Under the pieces are notes generated by a model. It saw only the letters and a list, made by a program, of their open reading frames with translations. It was not told the DNA's origin and ran no database searches. Below, piece by piece: positions 40,267-41,969 of a stretch of 41,969 bases of DNA. Position numbers and translations under genes: made by a program. Origin of the DNA: Scybalenecus merdavium (lineage in GTDB: Bacteria; Bacillota; Clostridia; Oscillospirales; Acutalibacteraceae); NCBI GenBank assembly GCA_018714405.1, contig DVNM01000024.1, positions 1 to 41,969 on the forward strand, written 5' to 3'. Position 1 is the first letter of the stretch; every line of letters starts with the position of its first letter.

Positions 40267-40401
40267 TCACCTCCAAAATCTTGCCGTGCCGGAGGCTGTG
40301 AAAGCCCAAAAAAACGGGCCGCAGAAAAGTTCCTGCGGCCCGCACAAGCTAAGCCTGCCGCTTTTCAGCAGCAAAACAGACAAAAGGGCACCGTCAAACA
40401 T
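40267..40401 (-). CDS. Candidate leader ORF 2 (44 codons) spanning the attenuator
   Basis: This frame starts at ATG 40401 after GGGAAAGAAA and ends in a TGA (40267-40269) that overlaps the ABC-F ribosome binding site GGAGGTGA. Its codons run straight through the terminator hairpin (40315-40342) and T run. The predicted peptide (MFDGALLSVLLLKSG... ending in RFWR) resembles nothing I know. Translation here would melt the hairpin and deliver ribosomes to the ABC-F start, so it could act as an anti-terminator. It may also be chance; there is no coding evidence beyond layout. Confidence 0.35.
   Translation of the reverse strand: MFDGALLSVLLLKSGRLSLCGPQELFCGPFFWAFTASGTARFWR
40308..40342 (-). terminator. 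Intrinsic terminator (attenuator) in the ABC-F leader
   Basis: A 10-bp perfect GC-rich stem (CGGGCCGCAG 40315-40324 with 40333-40342) and an 8-base loop are followed on the minus strand by seven T. It lies upstream of the gene it would shut off, between its promoter and start codon, which marks it as an attenuator. Confidence 0.85.
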
Positions 40402-40446
40402 TTTCTTTCCCGCAAAATCACAGCACGCGCACGGCCGTGTTTATTC

Positions 40447-40470
40447 TTATTTGCAGGAAACAAAAAACAT
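40447..40470 (-). CDS. Leader peptide ORF 1, 7 residues (MFFVSCK)
   Basis: ATG at 40470 is preceded by AAGGGG with 7 bases between, and the frame ends in TAA after seven codons. It begins about 25 bases after the predicted transcription start and about 100 bases before the attenuator. Short peptides of this type precede ABC-F and other antibiotic-resistance genes, where drug-stalled ribosomes change leader RNA folding. The role here is inferred from that precedent. Confidence 0.6.
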   Translation of the reverse strand: MFFVSCK

Positions 40471-40500
40471 CTGCGCACCCCTTTCTGCATTTCTGAGGCC

Positions 40501-40529
40501 AATATAGCACAAGCGCGCCCGCCTGTCAA
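40501..40529 (-). promoter_or_regulatory. Promoter of the ABC-F gene
   Basis: On the minus strand this reads TTGACA (40524-40529), a 17-base spacer and TATATT (40501-40506). A strong promoter placed about 240 bases before the start codon fits control by attenuation rather than by initiation. Confidence 0.85.
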
Positions 40530-40553
40530 GCCAAAACTTTCTTTTCAGGCCGC

Positions 40554-40585
40554 AAAATAAAAAACCGCCTGCAATGGCAAGCGGT
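40554..40585 (-). terminator. Terminator of the kinase gene
   Basis: On the minus strand a stem ACCGC...GCGGT (40581-40585 with 40564-40568), with extra inner pairing, is followed by TTTTTTATTTTG. It lies about 10 bases past the stop codon. Confidence 0.7.
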
Positions 40586-40595
40586 AAAAGCGGTT

Positions 40596-41702
40596 TTACT
40601 TTTTGTAAGCGGCACTGACTTCGCGCACGATCTGCTGCATTTCGGGCATATGCTTTTCCATGTCCTCCACCAGTTTAAACTGGTCACGCGCACGCACCAG
40701 GTTGTGTTCGGGATAAGCTGTGCCGAAATATGTATCACCGTCCAGATAGTCGGTCAAAAAGCGCATGCCGCACTCCAGCGTCATCAGTTTTGCCGAAAAA
40801 GCGAGGTTTTCGATTTCCGCATCTGTCAAGCTGGCGCCGCAAGCCGACAAAAAGCCCTCGGTATAAGCACGGAAATAATCGAGTGAAATCGAGACCTTGG
40901 AAAGATCCGTTTCATCCTCGACCGCGGTGTTGGCGCCGAAGCGGATCGAATCGCCAAAATCATAAAGCGCAAGACCCGGCATGACCGTGTCCAGATCGAT
41001 CACGCAGACGCAGTCGTCTGTATTCTTGTCAAACATGACGTTGTTCAGCTTTGTGTCATTGTGGGTGACACGGATCGGCAGTTCGCCGCGGGCGATCATA
41101 TCCACAAAAACAGAGCAGTCCCCTTTACGGGCGCGCACAAATTCCATTTCCGAGGCGCAGGTGTCCTTCCGGCCGCTCAAATTGGCCGCAGCAGCTTTTT
41201 CAAACTGTTCATAGCGCCACTGTGTGTTGTGGAAATTGGGGATCGTCTCGTGCAGTGTTTCCGCCGGGTAGTCGCTGAGCATGTTCTGGAAGCGGCCGAA
41301 CGCCACGCCGCTTTTTTTGAAAAGTTCCGGCGAATCCACACTGTCGTGGCTGACGCTGTCTTTCACAAAAACATAGGCGCGATAGCAGCTGCCGTCTGCG
41401 GCACGGTAATATTTTTTGCCGTCTGTAGTATGGATATAATGCAGCGTCTCACGGTCTGCATCGCCGCCGTATGCCTTGATCTGCTTACGCAGGTAAGATG
41501 TGACGGCGAACACATTGTCCATCAGCGCGTCCACATTCTGAAATGCGTTGGTATTGATCTGCTGCAGCACATACTGCTTTTCAGCGCCGTCATCCAGCTT
41601 ATAATGAACCAGATACGTCTTATTGATATGACCGTTCCCAAATTTTTCACAGCTGACAAGGCTTCCTTTAAAGCCAAATTTGGACAAGATCTCCTCGTTC
41701 AT
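40596..41702 (-). CDS. nahK: N-acetylhexosamine 1-kinase-like phosphotransferase
   Basis: This 368-residue APH-fold kinase strongly resembles bifidobacterial NahK, which phosphorylates GlcNAc/GalNAc at C1 for the lacto-N-biose pathway. Matching stretches are GHGHIN-like GNGHINKTY (22-30), YVLQQINTNAF (44-54), RVTHNDTKLNNV (211-222, catalytic Asp216), IDLDTVMPG (235-243) and TLECGMRFLTDYLDGDTYF near 310-330. The usual partners (lacto-N-biose phosphorylase, sugar ABC transporter) are not in this window. AAGGAGC lies 9 bases before the ATG, and a TTGCAT-17-TATAAT promoter precedes it. It could act on another amino sugar. Confidence 0.83.
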   Translation of the reverse strand: MNEEILSKFGFKGSLVSCEKFGNGHINKTYLVHYKLDDGAEKQYVLQQINTNAFQNVDALMDNVFAVTSYLRKQIKAYGGDADRETLHYIHTTDGKKYYRAADGSCYRAYVFVKDSVSHDSVDSPELFKKSGVAFGRFQNMLSDYPAETLHETIPNFHNTQWRYEQFEKAAAANLSGRKDTCASEMEFVRARKGDCSVFVDMIARGELPIRVTHNDTKLNNVMFDKNTDDCVCVIDLDTVMPGLALYDFGDSIRFGANTAVEDETDLSKVSISLDYFRAYTEGFLSACGASLTDAEIENLAFSAKLMTLECGMRFLTDYLDGDTYFGTAYPEHNLVRARDQFKLVEDMEKHMPEMQQIVREVSAAYKK

Positions 41703-41763
41703 TTGAAAAAAGCTCCTTCATTTTTTCGTTCCGGGGTCAAACTATATAAACAAATGTTTTATT

Positions 41764-41792
41764 ATTATACCACAACTATATGCCAAATGCAA
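41764..41792 (-). promoter_or_regulatory. Promoter of the nahK-like gene
   Basis: On the minus strand this reads TTGCAT (41787-41792), a 17-base spacer and a perfect TATAAT (41764-41769). Confidence 0.75.
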
Positions 41793-41796
41793 TCAT

Positions 41797-41828
41797 AAAA
41801 AAACACCGTGCAAAAGCACGGTGTTTTA
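41797..41828. terminator. Bidirectional terminator hairpin
   Basis: An 11-bp perfect stem AAACACCGTGC (41801-41811) pairs with 41816-41826, with loop AAAA and flanking A and T runs. It lies just behind the nahK-like promoter, and the gene it originally ended is not visible; an insertion sequence now begins to the right. Confidence 0.75.
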
Positions 41829-41887
41829 AACAATGCAAGGTGAATTATACTATCAAGTGCAACACATAAAGGAAATAAAAAGGAGCT

Positions 41888-41952
41888 CATACAGTCCCCT
41901 GTGGTAGAATGGAGTTACCACACAACCAAAAATACCAGGAGGGAACTGTATG
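41888..41952 (+). promoter_or_regulatory. Leader stem that would cover the transposase start site
   Basis: CATACAGTCCCC (41888-41899) pairs with GGGAACTGTATG (41941-41952) at 11 of 12 positions, taking in the end of the ribosome binding site and the ATG. Nested inside is a 7-bp hairpin TGTGGTA (41900-41906) / TACCACA (41916-41922). This arrangement would hide the transposase start in RNA transcribed from outside. Confidence 0.5.
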
Positions 41953-41969
41953 AACTACCATCATCTTAC
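41950..41969 (+). mobile_element. Start of a transposase gene, probably IS30 family (cut by the window edge)
   Basis: ATG at 41950 follows AGGAGGG (41937-41943). Only six full codons are visible (MNYHHL, then a partial Thr codon). IS30-family transposases commonly begin with a MNY.HLT-type sequence, so I infer that family. The element's left end lies somewhere in about 41830-41880; I cannot fix its terminal repeat without the other end. Confidence 0.5.

Noticed and set aside
1..41969. CRISPR array, tRNA or rRNA genes
   Set aside because: I found no regularly spaced repeats of CRISPR type and no stretch recognisable as tRNA or rRNA.

Overview
This window looks like chromosomal DNA of a Gram-positive, spore-forming member of the Clostridia, most likely Oscillospirales/Ruminococcaceae. 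The evidence is moderately high GC with strong AGGAGG-type ribosome binding sites, sigma-A promoters with 17-bp spacers, a YpeB-type germination protein, a UPF0735 ACT protein next to hom and lysC, and LanFEG/Cpr-type and Lsa-type ABC systems. I saw no rRNA, tRNA or CRISPR array.

Layout. 1-292: short hairpin elements, including a degenerate copy of a small TIR-type repeat. 293-5640: a histidine kinase/response regulator pair diverging from a five-gene ABC module (ATPase, two permeases, small membrane protein, lipoprotein) of the lantibiotic/bacitracin defence type, with phased direct repeats between them. 5996-8224: a DUF1538 membrane protein with a tandem PII-like protein. 8355-8948: an AT-rich HD-domain gene, followed by a second copy of the small repeat embedded among terminator hairpins. 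9450-11747 (minus): an operon of a sortase-fold protein that has lost its catalytic residues, a membrane protein and a TagH/Wzt-like ATPase with no permease. 11951-12604: a nucleotidyltransferase, possibly MNT-HEPN. 13022-16349: a three-gene cassette (large GT-C-like membrane protein, GT2, GtrA) resembling three-component polyprenyl-phosphate glycosylation systems. 16600-18373: XRE regulator, GyrI-like protein and a second GtrA.

18628-27886: secreted alpha/beta hydrolase; greA-lysS with a consensus promoter, in which LysRS carries two N-terminal DUF1508-like repeats and a C-terminal EMAP-type tRNA-binding domain; an ACT-hom-lysC operon for the aspartate pathway; and an AI-2E-family transporter translationally coupled to an HPr-kinase-like P-loop protein. 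28024-33093: membrane-anchored XRE regulator, then glycogen phosphorylase and a GH13 glucosidase for alpha-glucan breakdown. 33176-38718: a Wzx/MATE-like flippase, proBA, ypeB and a small lipoprotein. 38788-41702: an Lsa-like ABC-F ATPase preceded by a leader with a short peptide ORF and an intrinsic terminator, and an N-acetylhexosamine 1-kinase-like enzyme. The right edge cuts the first codons of a probable IS30-family transposase.

Most striking points: the LysRS domain fusion, the ABC-F attenuation leader in which a second ORF runs through the terminator, the operon built around a catalytically dead sortase, and small mobile repeats lying directly against terminator hairpins.
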